From: Terriglobus saanensis SP1PR4
GTDB lineage: Bacteria > Acidobacteriota > Terriglobia > Terriglobales > Acidobacteriaceae
NCBI RefSeq assembly: GCF_000179915.2
Contig: NC_014963.1
Location: 1,488,001-1,552,000 of the forward strand
Reading direction: 5' to 3'
DNA length: 64,000 nt
Made by a program: the position numbers and the translations under genes. Below are positions 54,009 to 62,323 of the stretch, one piece after another. The notes under the pieces were generated by a model that was not told the DNA's origin, ran no database searches, and saw only the letters and a list, made by a program, of their open reading frames with translations. Numbering within the stretch: position 1 is the stretch's first letter; each line of letters begins with the position of its first letter.

Positions 54009-55532
54009 ATGACCACGATCCCCCAGGAAGACTTCGTCCAGAGCATCGCCGACGCGCTGCAGCACATCAGCTACTACCATCCCGTCGACTACGTGACGAA
54101 CCTTGCCCGGGCCTATGAGCTCGAAGAGAGCATCGCGGCCAAAGACGCGATGGCGCAGATCCTTATCAACAGCCGCATGTGCGCGGAGGGCCACAGGCCC
54201 ATCTGCCAGGACACCGGCATTGTGACGATCTTCCTGAAGATCGGCATGGACGTGCGCTTCGATGCCGAGCTGGATGTGCAAGGGATGTGCGACGAGGGGG
54301 TTCGCCGGGCCTACGCTCTGCCGGAGAATGTGTTGCGTGCCAGTGTTCTGGCGGATCCGGCTTTTGGACGGAAGAATACGAAGGACAACACGCCGAGTTG
54401 TGTTGTGGTGGAACTCGTCAAGGGCGACCGGGTAGATGTGACCGTCGCGGCAAAGGGTGGTGGGAGCGAGGCAAAGAGCAAGTTTGCCATGCTGAATCCG
54501 TCGGACTCCGTTGCTGAGTGGGTGTTGAAGATGGTGCCGACGATGGGTGCGGGATGGTGTCCGCCGGGGATGCTGGGCATTGGCATAGGTGGTACAGCGG
54601 AAAAAGCGATGCTGCTGGCGAAGCAGGCATTAATGGACCCGATCGACATGCAGGACCTGCTGGCCCGTGGGCCTGCGAACAAGATTGAAGAACTACGCAT
54701 CGATCTCTACAAGCGCGTGAATGCGTTGGGTATCGGAGCGCAGGGTTTGGGCGGCCTGACCACTGTTCTTGACATCAAGATTTTGGATTACCCCACGCAC
54801 GCGGCGAACCTTCCCGTGGCGATGATTCCGAACTGTGCGGCGACACGCCACGCGCACTTTGTGCTGGATGGCAGCGGAGCAGCGACAATTCCCGTCCCAA
54901 GCCTGGAAGATTGGCCGGAGCTGACCTACTCGCCCATGAACGCAAGGCGCGCAGATCTGAACACAATCACACGTGAGCAGGTAGCCGAGTGGAAGACGGG
55001 CGAGACGGTCCTCCTCAGTGGCAAGCTGCTCACGGGCCGTGACGCGGCGCACAAACGGATGATCGATATGCTGAACCGCGGCGAGAAGCTGCCCGTGGAT
55101 TTCACGAACCGGTTTATCTACTACGTTGGTCCTGTCGATCCGGTCCGCGAAGAAGTCGTTGGGCCCGCGGGACCTACGACTGCGACGCGTATGGATAAGT
55201 TCACGCGACAGATGCTCGAACAAACCGGGCTTCTGGGGATGGTCGGGAAGAGCGAGCGTGGACAGATCGCGATCGATGCAATTCGGGACAACGGCGCGGT
55301 GTATCTGATGGCGGTGGGTGGAGCGGCTTACCTGGTGTCGAAGGCGATCAAGGGATCGAAGGTACTGGCATTTGAGGACCTCGGCATGGAGGCTATCTAC
55401 GAGTTCGACGTGAAGGACATGCCGGTGACCGTTGCGGTCGACGCACGCGGTGTAAGCGTCCACGAGACCGGACCAGCGGAGTGGAAGGCACGCATCGCGG
55501 GAGAGTTTGGCGGAGTTGCGATTCTTCAGTAG
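54009..55532 (+). CDS. fumA: Fumarate hydratase class I (iron-sulfur)
   Basis: 507 residues, both alpha and beta domains fused as in E. coli FumA. Three cysteines for the [4Fe-4S] cluster are visible: Cys66 (RPICQDTG), Cys184 (GAGWCPPGM) and Cys276 (IPNCAATRH). Other motifs are GGSEAKSKFAML, KLLTGRDAAHKRM and GPTTATRMD. It hydrates fumarate to malate in the TCA cycle and is oxygen-sensitive. A tartrate-dehydratase-like activity is possible for the family. A terminator follows. Confidence 0.93.
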   Translation: MTTIPQEDFVQSIADALQHISYYHPVDYVTNLARAYELEESIAAKDAMAQILINSRMCAEGHRPICQDTGIVTIFLKIGMDVRFDAELDVQGMCDEGVRRAYALPENVLRASVLADPAFGRKNTKDNTPSCVVVELVKGDRVDVTVAAKGGGSEAKSKFAMLNPSDSVAEWVLKMVPTMGAGWCPPGMLGIGIGGTAEKAMLLAKQALMDPIDMQDLLARGPANKIEELRIDLYKRVNALGIGAQGLGGLTTVLDIKILDYPTHAANLPVAMIPNCAATRHAHFVLDGSGAATIPVPSLEDWPELTYSPMNARRADLNTITREQVAEWKTGETVLLSGKLLTGRDAAHKRMIDMLNRGEKLPVDFTNRFIYYVGPVDPVREEVVGPAGPTTATRMDKFTRQMLEQTGLLGMVGKSERGQIAIDAIRDNGAVYLMAVGGAAYLVSKAIKGSKVLAFEDLGMEAIYEFDVKDMPVTVAVDARGVSVHETGPAEWKARIAGEFGGVAILQ

Positions 55533-55540
55533 TCCAGAAG

Positions 55541-55572
55541 ATGGGTGCCTTTCCGAAAGAGAAGGCACCCAT
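55541..55572. terminator. Hairpin between fumA and nitroreductase gene
   Basis: An 11-bp stem (55541-55551 with 55562-55572) with a 10-nt loop, 8 nt after the fumA stop. It has only a short T-run (CTTCGTT). Confidence 0.7.
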
Positions 55573-55587
55573 GCTTCGTTAAGTTAA

Positions 55588-56211
55588 TTAGAACTCGACG
55601 CCTTCGCCCCAATCCGTGAACACGAACTCATCCAGCTCTTTCCGTGAGCGCGGAGCGAGTTCGGGTGCCTTGAAATGCTCCGGCAGGGTCTCCGGATCGC
55701 CGAGATATCCGAGCGCCCAGACCGCAACCGGATCGAAGTCGGCAGGGATCGCGAAGGAGGCGCGCAGCGTCTCTGGATCGAAACCACCCATGCCGTGGGT
55801 ATGGATGCCGAGTTCAATCGCTTGAAGGCAGGCCGTGGCCGAAGCTGCGCCTACGTCATGCTTGGCAACCTTGTTCGGCGCACCGTTGGCACTGAAGGTG
55901 TTTTTTGCAACGGCGGCATAGAGGACCGGAGCCGACTGCGCCCACTGCTGATTGACTTCCATCAGACTGCTGAAGATCTTCTTGTAGGCCTCGCCGTGGT
56001 CGGGATCGTCCTTGATGCCCAGCAGGTAACGCCAGGGTTGTTCGTTGTAGCTGGAGGCGGCCCATGCGGCGGCGGTGAAGATCTTGCGGAGATCGTGTTT
56101 GGAGACAGGCTTGGCCGCAAAGGCACGCGGGCTCCAGCGCTTGAGAATGAGGTCTTTGACGCCGCTGGAGGCGGGGCCGTGCTTGAGGGTTTCGAGCGAA
56201 CTATCGGACAT
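55588..56211 (-). CDS. Nitroreductase family protein
   Basis: 207 residues. The FMN-binding fold shows as LILKRWSPRAFAAKPVS, AAWAASSYNEQPWRYLLG, and the C-terminal half VGAASATACLQAIELGIHT with VAVWALGYLGDPETLP. The family reduces nitroaromatics, quinones and flavins with NAD(P)H as homodimers. No neighbouring pathway narrows the substrate. Confidence 0.88.
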   Translation of the reverse strand: MSDSSLETLKHGPASSGVKDLILKRWSPRAFAAKPVSKHDLRKIFTAAAWAASSYNEQPWRYLLGIKDDPDHGEAYKKIFSSLMEVNQQWAQSAPVLYAAVAKNTFSANGAPNKVAKHDVGAASATACLQAIELGIHTHGMGGFDPETLRASFAIPADFDPVAVWALGYLGDPETLPEHFKAPELAPRSRKELDEFVFTDWGEGVEF

Positions 56212-56307
56212 AAGAACTCCTTAAACAGTGGGATGCGCTGAGACGCCTCGCGGGTACATGGCTTTTTGTTATCAGAAGTCCGGGCTGGAGGATGTTTGAA
56301 TAGAAGG

Positions 56308-57318
56308 ATGACGACTTCTGCGGAATTTGATGTGCTGGTAATTGGAGCGGGGCCTACCGGTCTGGCGTGTGCGATTGAAGCGCAGAGGGCTGGGCTGCGC
56401 GTGGTCCTGGTGGACAAGGGCTGCCTGTGCAATTCTCTCTTTCATTATCCCGCGCACATGACGTTCTTTACCACGCCGGAGTTGCTGGAGATCGGCAATA
56501 TGCCCTTCAGCAGCCCGAACCAGAAGCCGACGCGGAGCGAGGCACTGGAGTATTACCGCAAGGTGGCGGAACATTACGCTCTGGACGTCCGCCAGTACCA
56601 CCGCGTGGAGGGCGTCACCGGCGGAGACGGCGACTTTCAGGTGAAGACCGTAGATCGCTTTGAACGTGTTGTAGAGATGCATGCGAAGAAGCTTGTCATC
56701 GCGACCGGATATTACGATCTGCCGAACTATCTCAGCATCGAAGGCGAAGACCTGCCGAAGGTGCAGCACTATTACAACGAACCGCATCCGTACTTCGGAA
56801 TGGATGTTCTTGTCATTGGGGGAAAGAATTCGGCGGCCATTGCGGCGCTCGATCTGTGGCGTCACGGGGCCAAGGTGACGCTGGTGCATCGCGCGGCCGA
56901 GATGCATCGGCACGTCAAGTACTGGATTCTTCCCGATATCAACAATCGTGTAAAGAACGGCGAAGTGACCGCCTACTTCTCCTCAACGGTCACGAAGATC
57001 GATGAAGACACGGTAACGCTGCAGACGCCCGAAGGTGAAAAGACGATTGAAAACCAGTTTGTCTTTGCTCTGACTGGATATCACCCGGACTTTACTTTCA
57101 TTGAAAACCTGGGCGTGCGATTGGATGCAGAGAACGCGCGCTGCCCGATCTGCGATCCCGAAACCCTGGAGAGCAACGTTGCCGGAATTTACCTTGCGGG
57201 CGTCATCGTCGCCGGGGAACGGACCAACGAAATCTTTATTGAGAACGGACGTTTCCATGGAGCCCAAATCGCGAAGGATCTTGCGATGAAATTCGCTTCA
57301 GCGAGTCCAACCAAGTGA
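56308..57318 (+). CDS. YpdA-family FAD/NAD(P)H disulfide-reductase-like flavoprotein
   Basis: 336 residues from the ATG at 56308. The FAD-binding motif is DVLVIGAGPTGLACAIEAQ, the NAD(P)H motif VLVIGGKNSAAIAALDLW; other family features are FHYPAHMTFFTTPELLEIG, FALTGYHPDF and AGVIVAGERTNEIFIENGR. It resembles putative bacillithiol-disulfide reductases (YpdA/Bdr). The Cys reported as critical in Bacillus and Staphylococcus YpdA lies in GGGPCGL; here that position is Thr17 (GAGPTGL). So either the thiol partner or the mechanism differs. A sensor kinase gene follows after 20 nt. Confidence 0.85.
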   Translation: MTTSAEFDVLVIGAGPTGLACAIEAQRAGLRVVLVDKGCLCNSLFHYPAHMTFFTTPELLEIGNMPFSSPNQKPTRSEALEYYRKVAEHYALDVRQYHRVEGVTGGDGDFQVKTVDRFERVVEMHAKKLVIATGYYDLPNYLSIEGEDLPKVQHYYNEPHPYFGMDVLVIGGKNSAAIAALDLWRHGAKVTLVHRAAEMHRHVKYWILPDINNRVKNGEVTAYFSSTVTKIDEDTVTLQTPEGEKTIENQFVFALTGYHPDFTFIENLGVRLDAENARCPICDPETLESNVAGIYLAGVIVAGERTNEIFIENGRFHGAQIAKDLAMKFASASPTK

Positions 57319-57338
57319 AAGAGATAAAGGCATAAGCG

Positions 57339-59219
57339 ATGGTGATCTCCAAGCGTGGATGGGTTCCACGGACGATTCTCGGGCAGCTTCTCCTGGGCAC
57401 GGTCCTGTTGCAGATCTCTGTACTCACGGTATTTTTGTGGATGAGTATGCGGTCGCAGATGCGAACGATCCATCGGCACGATATGGCGCGCATCGAAGCG
57501 CAGGCCCGTTTATTGGCCCGCCTGAGTGTCAATCCTCTTCGTCGAGGAGACAGGGCGGAACTGGGACGGCTGGCGGAGGCTATGCGGTCCTCTACCTCCG
57601 TAGTGGGTGCACGCATTACAGATATGCAAGGCAACGTCCTGGCTACGAGCGAAGGTGGGGGCTCCGGTCTGGATGCTGATGAAACCTACGCGTTAAATCG
57701 CCAGGACCGCGTTCCGCACTTCGATGCCCTCACGACGCGGAGAGGGAGCAGCGAGGGGATGGCGGAGGTGATGGTCGATGGGCAGCCCGCGGCGGTCGTC
57801 TGGCTGCTACCCGACGAAGACATCAACCTGCGTTCGCTGAATGCTTTTGTCAGCAATGCCCTGGTGTATGCGTCTTGCGCCTTGCTTGCGGACTTCTTTT
57901 TGATCGGTCTGCTGGCCCGCTCCGTCTCTCGGCCCTTGCGCATCTTGAATCGGGCGACAGAGAGTCTGAGCCGCGATCCCGAAGCCCTCGGCGCATTTCC
58001 GCTTCCCGTCACCACGCGGAACGAAGCGGGACGACTCACGCAGAGTTTTAACGCGATGGTCCATGATCTGGAAGTCCAGAGGAGCGGTCTGCGTGAAACT
58101 CTGGCCCTGCTGGACTCTATGCTGGGCAACGCCCCGATCGGGTTTGCCTTCTTCGATCGGAAGCACCGGTATGTGCGCATCAATGAGTTCCTCTCTCGCA
58201 TCAGCGAGCGTCCAGCGGCTGACCATCTTGGACGAACCATGCATGAGATGTATGTCGATCAGGATCTTGCTGGTCGGATCGAAGAAGTCACAGAGCAAGT
58301 GTTTAGGACCGGCGAAGTGGTCCATGACATGGAACTCACGGGGAACTTCGGAGATCCCGGTCTGTCCACGGCAAAGCGCGTGTGGATCTGCAACTTCTAT
58401 CCGGTGCGGACTGGAGAGCATGTTCGTTGGGTCGGTCTCGTGGTGACAGAAGTAACTGAGCGTGCGCGGGCGGAAGAGGCGATGCGTCGCTCCGAGAAGC
58501 TGGCTGCGGCAGGACGGCTTGCGGCGTCTATCGCGCATGAGATCAATAATCCGCTCGAGAGTGTTACAAACCTTCTGTTTCTCCTGCAACATCATCCTTC
58601 GCTCGATCCTGAAGCGCTGGAGTACGCCGCTCTGGCACAGCGTGAGTTGTCGCGTGTGGGAGAGATCACCCAGCAGACGCTGCGGTTCTACCGTTCTTCT
58701 TCCAGGCCAGAGATGGTGCGTCTGGTCGATGTAGTGAACTCGGTTCTGGCACTGCACACGGGACGCATGCAGAGTGCCGGTGTGAGGGTAGAGCGACGCG
58801 TCGATGCGACGGCGGAGATCTTTGGATTCACCGGCGAACTTCGGCAGCTACTGGCGAACCTGGTAGGCAACGCGGTGGACGCGATGTCACCCGATGGCCT
58901 ACTGCGTATCCGCGTGCGCAAAGCGACGTTGCATGGTGTCGAGGGCGTTCGCGTCACCGTAGCGGATACAGGCACCGGTATGAGCGAGGAAGTCCGCCAA
59001 CGCATCTTCGAGCCATTCTACACGACGAAAGAAGCGACAGGAACGGGGTTAGGGCTCTGGGTCAGTGCTGAGATTGTCGAAAAACACCAGGGTGTCTTGC
59101 GTCTTCGCAGCAGCCAGATTGAGGCAGGCAGCGCCTGCTCTGGAACGGTCTTCAGTATCTTTTTTCCACAACAGGCTGTTTCGGAAGTTCCTGTGATCGT
59201 TCTGAACGCTAGCCGATAA
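57339..59219 (+). CDS. Membrane sensor histidine kinase (HAMP-PAS-HisKA-HATPase)
   Basis: 626 residues. Membrane helices at about 15-35 and 170-200 enclose a periplasmic sensor of about 130 residues. HAMP (about 200-245) and PAS (about 255-375: LDSMLGNAPIGFAFFDRKHRY) follow, then HisKA with His400 in ASIAHEINNPLESV. The ATPase domain has the N-box LVGNAVDAM, G1 DTGTGMSEEV and G2 GTGLGLWVSAEI. It should autophosphorylate on His400; no response regulator is adjacent, so the partner lies elsewhere. It is probably cotranscribed with the YpdA-like gene, which hints at redox sensing. The last 11 nt overlap the convergent ABC permease gene. Confidence 0.93.
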   Translation: MVISKRGWVPRTILGQLLLGTVLLQISVLTVFLWMSMRSQMRTIHRHDMARIEAQARLLARLSVNPLRRGDRAELGRLAEAMRSSTSVVGARITDMQGNVLATSEGGGSGLDADETYALNRQDRVPHFDALTTRRGSSEGMAEVMVDGQPAAVVWLLPDEDINLRSLNAFVSNALVYASCALLADFFLIGLLARSVSRPLRILNRATESLSRDPEALGAFPLPVTTRNEAGRLTQSFNAMVHDLEVQRSGLRETLALLDSMLGNAPIGFAFFDRKHRYVRINEFLSRISERPAADHLGRTMHEMYVDQDLAGRIEEVTEQVFRTGEVVHDMELTGNFGDPGLSTAKRVWICNFYPVRTGEHVRWVGLVVTEVTERARAEEAMRRSEKLAAAGRLAASIAHEINNPLESVTNLLFLLQHHPSLDPEALEYAALAQRELSRVGEITQQTLRFYRSSSRPEMVRLVDVVNSVLALHTGRMQSAGVRVERRVDATAEIFGFTGELRQLLANLVGNAVDAMSPDGLLRIRVRKATLHGVEGVRVTVADTGTGMSEEVRQRIFEPFYTTKEATGTGLGLWVSAEIVEKHQGVLRLRSSQIEAGSACSGTVFSIFFPQQAVSEVPVIVLNASR

Positions 59220-60042
59220 CGCGGCGAAGAAATCCGCGTATGCCCAGCCATGTGAGCAGCGCCAGAAATCCGACCAGCATGAACAGAATTCCAGCTTCGT
59301 TCATGTGAGGAAGCGCTGGCGTCAGGGCGGCACGCAGACCTTCGGACATGTACACAATCGGATTCACCAGCACACCAATCTGCAACCAACGGATATGGAT
59401 CAGTGCGGCCCAGGGGTAGTAGACACAGCCGAGGAAGGTGATCGGCATGACGACCACGCCGAAGATCAGGCCGATCTGCTGCGGCTTGACGGAGGTTCCA
59501 ATGGTCATTCCCAAAGCGCCTGCAGTCAGCGAAGCCAGAACCAGCACAGCGATCAGGAAGGGCCAGCTGGTGACGTGAAAGAGGGGATGCTGCGTCGGCA
59601 CATAGTACGCGAGAGGGAAGACGACGATGGCAGCGATCATGCTTTGCATGGCGGAGAAACAGATCTTCTCGATGGCGACGGCGCCCGTTGGCAGAGGGCA
59701 CATGACGCGGTCATCGATCTCGCGCGTAATCCCGAACTCCTGAGCCAGCGGAAGCGCCACGGCGGCGATACCCGAGAACATGATGGCCACCGCCATCAAT
59801 CCGGGCAGCAGCACCGTCGAGAAGCCCGGACCGGCCATGCCTGCAGTCGGCGAAAGGCTCGCCCCGCCGGACATGTGCGGCATGATGTAGGTGAAAACGA
59901 AGAGAAACAGAAGCGGATTCATGCAGACGCGAATGACGAAGGGAAACATCTCGCGGCGCAGCACATAGAGGTCGCGCAGAAAGAGACCGCGAAAGGCGCG
60001 CGCGTACTGGGTAAAGGGTCGGGTTGCTATCTCGGTGCTCAT
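59209..60042 (-). CDS. ABC-2 type exporter permease
   Basis: 277 residues from the ATG at 60042 (MSTEIATRPFTQYARAFRG). Six hydrophobic helices and the ABC-2 layout are clear: FPFVIRVCMNPLLFLFVFTY, LLPGLMAVAIMFSGIA, FPLAYYVPTQHPLF, GVVVMPITFLGCVYYPW and NPIVYMSEGLRAAL. It pairs with the ATPase gene that ends 8 nt before its start. Such DrrAB/NodJ-like exporters move drugs, lipids or polysaccharide precursors outward. Confidence 0.92.
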   Translation of the reverse strand: MSTEIATRPFTQYARAFRGLFLRDLYVLRREMFPFVIRVCMNPLLFLFVFTYIMPHMSGGASLSPTAGMAGPGFSTVLLPGLMAVAIMFSGIAAVALPLAQEFGITREIDDRVMCPLPTGAVAIEKICFSAMQSMIAAIVVFPLAYYVPTQHPLFHVTSWPFLIAVLVLASLTAGALGMTIGTSVKPQQIGLIFGVVVMPITFLGCVYYPWAALIHIRWLQIGVLVNPIVYMSEGLRAALTPALPHMNEAGILFMLVGFLALLTWLGIRGFLRRVIG

Positions 60043-60050
60043 GGACGCTG

Positions 60051-61022
60051 TTACTCTCTCAGGTCGCGCCCGGTCAGGCGGATAAATACGGTTTCCAGCG
60101 TGGGCTGGGTGATGCGCATATCGCGCAGGCCAAAGGGCTGTGCGGAAGATACGATCTCCGAGAGCAGGCCATCCGAGGAGTGCGCCAGGACGCGAAGGAG
60201 TTTGCCGGTGCATTCGACGTTCGCGACGCCGTTCATCTGCGCAAACCGCTGGAGAAGATCGTTCGCGTCGTCGCGAAGGTCAAGCTCGTAGATCGTCTCT
60301 GCGCCAACGGAGTTCTTCAGAGCTTCAGGTGTGTCTTCCACCAGGATGCGGCCATGGTCGATGATCGCAAGACGGTCGCAGAGTTCGTCGGCCTCTTCCA
60401 TGTAGTGCGTGGTCAGGACGACGGTGATGCCTTCTTCATGGAGACGCTTGACCGCGTCCCACATGGCGATACGACTCTGCGGATCGAGACCTGCCGAGGG
60501 TTCGTCGAGGAACAGAACGCTGGGCCTGTGTGCAATCGCACGTGCGATTTGAACACGCTGAGCCAGGCCGCCGGAGAGCTCTGAAGGATACGCGGATGAA
60601 CGCTCCGTGAGGTGAAACTGCTCCAGAAGCTGGCGGGTGCGTGCGGTTGCTTCTACAGAAGAGAAACCGAAATACTGGCAGTGAAAGTGGATGTTCTCAA
60701 AGATCGTACAGGCGCGGTCGAGGGTGTTGTACTGCGGCACTACACCGATGTGCTTGCGCGCCATGGAGGGGTTGCGAACCACATCGATGCCAGCGATCAT
60801 CGCGGTGCCTGCTGTGGGCAAAGCGCGTGTGGTGCAGATCGAGATCGTGGTGGTCTTGCCTGCACCGTTCGGGCCCAGCAGACCGTAAATCTGTCCCGGC
60901 CGAACATCCAGATCGATATTATCGACGGCGGTTACAGGCTGTTTCCCCTCATAGACTTTGCGGAGGCCGCGAAGAGAGACGATAGCGCTTTGGGATGGCC
61001 CAGTTTGATCCTGAAATGTCAC
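60051..61022 (-). CDS. ABC exporter ATP-binding protein (DrrA-like)
   Basis: 323 residues: Walker A GLLGPNGAGKTTT, Q-loop VVPQYNTLD, signature ELSGGLAQRVQIARA, Walker B VLFLDEPSAGLD, and switch His in VVLTTHYMEEAD. The C-terminal ~80 residues (LDLRDDANDLLQRFAQ, ITQPTLETVFIRLTGRDLR) match the extra domain of DrrA-type ATPases. It powers the permease encoded 8 nt downstream. Confidence 0.95.
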   Translation of the reverse strand: MTFQDQTGPSQSAIVSLRGLRKVYEGKQPVTAVDNIDLDVRPGQIYGLLGPNGAGKTTTISICTTRALPTAGTAMIAGIDVVRNPSMARKHIGVVPQYNTLDRACTIFENIHFHCQYFGFSSVEATARTRQLLEQFHLTERSSAYPSELSGGLAQRVQIARAIAHRPSVLFLDEPSAGLDPQSRIAMWDAVKRLHEEGITVVLTTHYMEEADELCDRLAIIDHGRILVEDTPEALKNSVGAETIYELDLRDDANDLLQRFAQMNGVANVECTGKLLRVLAHSSDGLLSEIVSSAQPFGLRDMRITQPTLETVFIRLTGRDLRE

Positions 61023-61060
61023 GTACCGATTTTAGTGCCTTCCTGTGGTAAGTAGGTCTA

Positions 61061-61092
61061 AAGTCCTAATTTTTCCAAAAGAATTAGGACTT
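61061..61092 (-). terminator. Hairpin at the end of the RND adaptor gene
   Basis: An 11-bp stem (61061-61071 with 61082-61092) that includes the adaptor stop codon, with a 10-nt loop able to extend the stem by two or three A-U pairs. It separates the efflux operon from the ABC operon transcribed in the same direction; the T-run is weak. Confidence 0.6.
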
Positions 61093-62295
61093 TTCCGGCT
61101 CGACTTTTGCGCCATCGACCACTGCATCGCCGGGGCTGATGACCACAACATCTCCTGGTTTCAAGCCGGAGACCACCTCTGTGTATGCACCGAAGTCGCG
61201 ACCGAGAACGATCGCACGGTAATGCACGATATGGTTGGCATCCATCACGACGGCCTGCGGCCCCACGGAGCGGACCACGAGCGCATTGGCGGGAAGCAGG
61301 ACCGGCTTCATGGCAAGGGGAGTATCGAACTGGACGTCGGCGTACATGCCGGGCAGGATCTTGCCGTCGGGATTCGGAAGATCGATCTCGGTCAGCAACG
61401 TCCGCGTGGCGGGATCGAGAGAGTTTGAAGTCCGCGTGATGGTGCCGGGAAAGGTGCGTCCTGGAAGCTCGCGCACGTGGATGGTGGCGGACTTCGCGGC
61501 AGAGACAGCGCCCGCCATCGACTGCGGGACATTGGCAAAGATACGCACCATGCTGGCCTGGCCGATCGTGAACATCTGGGTCACGGAGTTCAGCGAACCC
61601 GAGCTAATGAGCGAACCCGTGTCGATGTTGCGCGAAAGAACGATACCGGCAAAGGGAGCTGTAACCCTGGAAAAGCCGGCCTGCTCTTCCAGCGAGCGGA
61701 CATTGGCTTCTGCTGCGGCGATATTGGCGCGAGCGGCCTCCACGGCTGCATCATTTGCACCGGACTCCGCAGTGCGGGTCTCCGCGTCGACCTTTGAGAC
61801 CACACCCGCCTGGTAAAGCTGCTGCCACCGGGCGCCGTTTGCTGTGGAGAGCTTTGCGTTGGCCTGCTGCTGCATAAGCTGCGCCTTCATCTGCAACACG
61901 GTCGCCTGCGCCTGCCGCAGGGACTGCTGGGTGGTGGGATCTTCGATGATGGCAAGGAGCTGACCCCTTTTGACGTGGTCGCCGATGTCCACGAAACGCT
62001 TGGTCACATAGCCAGACGTACGCGCGAAGACGGGCGTCTGTTCAAACGCCTGCACCGTTCCGGGCAGGTCCAGCTTGGTGTCCGCTGTTCCGGAGGCGAT
62101 CACGACCGTATGCACGGGGATCTCAGTCGTCGTCTGGACGGCCTGATCGGCGAGTTCATGGTTGTGATGCAACTTCGGAATCAAAAAGACGATCCCGACG
62201 AGGACCAGCAGAAGAAACGCGCCTCCAGCAACGGCGACAGGGCCGCGACCAGCGGGCTTCACGGGTTGAACGGTATCGGACATCGTATGAGACAT
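61084..62295 (-). CDS. RND efflux periplasmic adaptor (membrane fusion protein)
   Basis: 403 residues from the ATG at 62295, with CAGGAG 5 nt upstream; in-frame ATGs at 62331 and 62283 are alternatives. One membrane helix (GPVAVAGGAFLLLVLVGIVF), a lipoyl/barrel-sandwich half (LDLPGTVQAFEQTPVFARTS, VDIGDHVKRGQLLAII), a long helical hairpin (residues about 130-200) and the second half (FSRVTAPFAGIVLSRNIDTG) are clear. It links the inner-membrane pump encoded just upstream to an outer-membrane channel. Confidence 0.92.
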   Translation of the reverse strand: MSHTMSDTVQPVKPAGRGPVAVAGGAFLLLVLVGIVFLIPKLHHNHELADQAVQTTTEIPVHTVVIASGTADTKLDLPGTVQAFEQTPVFARTSGYVTKRFVDIGDHVKRGQLLAIIEDPTTQQSLRQAQATVLQMKAQLMQQQANAKLSTANGARWQQLYQAGVVSKVDAETRTAESGANDAAVEAARANIAAAEANVRSLEEQAGFSRVTAPFAGIVLSRNIDTGSLISSGSLNSVTQMFTIGQASMVRIFANVPQSMAGAVSAAKSATIHVRELPGRTFPGTITRTSNSLDPATRTLLTEIDLPNPDGKILPGMYADVQFDTPLAMKPVLLPANALVVRSVGPQAVVMDANHIVHYRAIVLGRDFGAYTEVVSGLKPGDVVVISPGDAVVDGAKVEPEKS

Positions 62296-62323
62296 CGTGC
62301 TCCTGGTGTTTTCGTGCGAGGAA

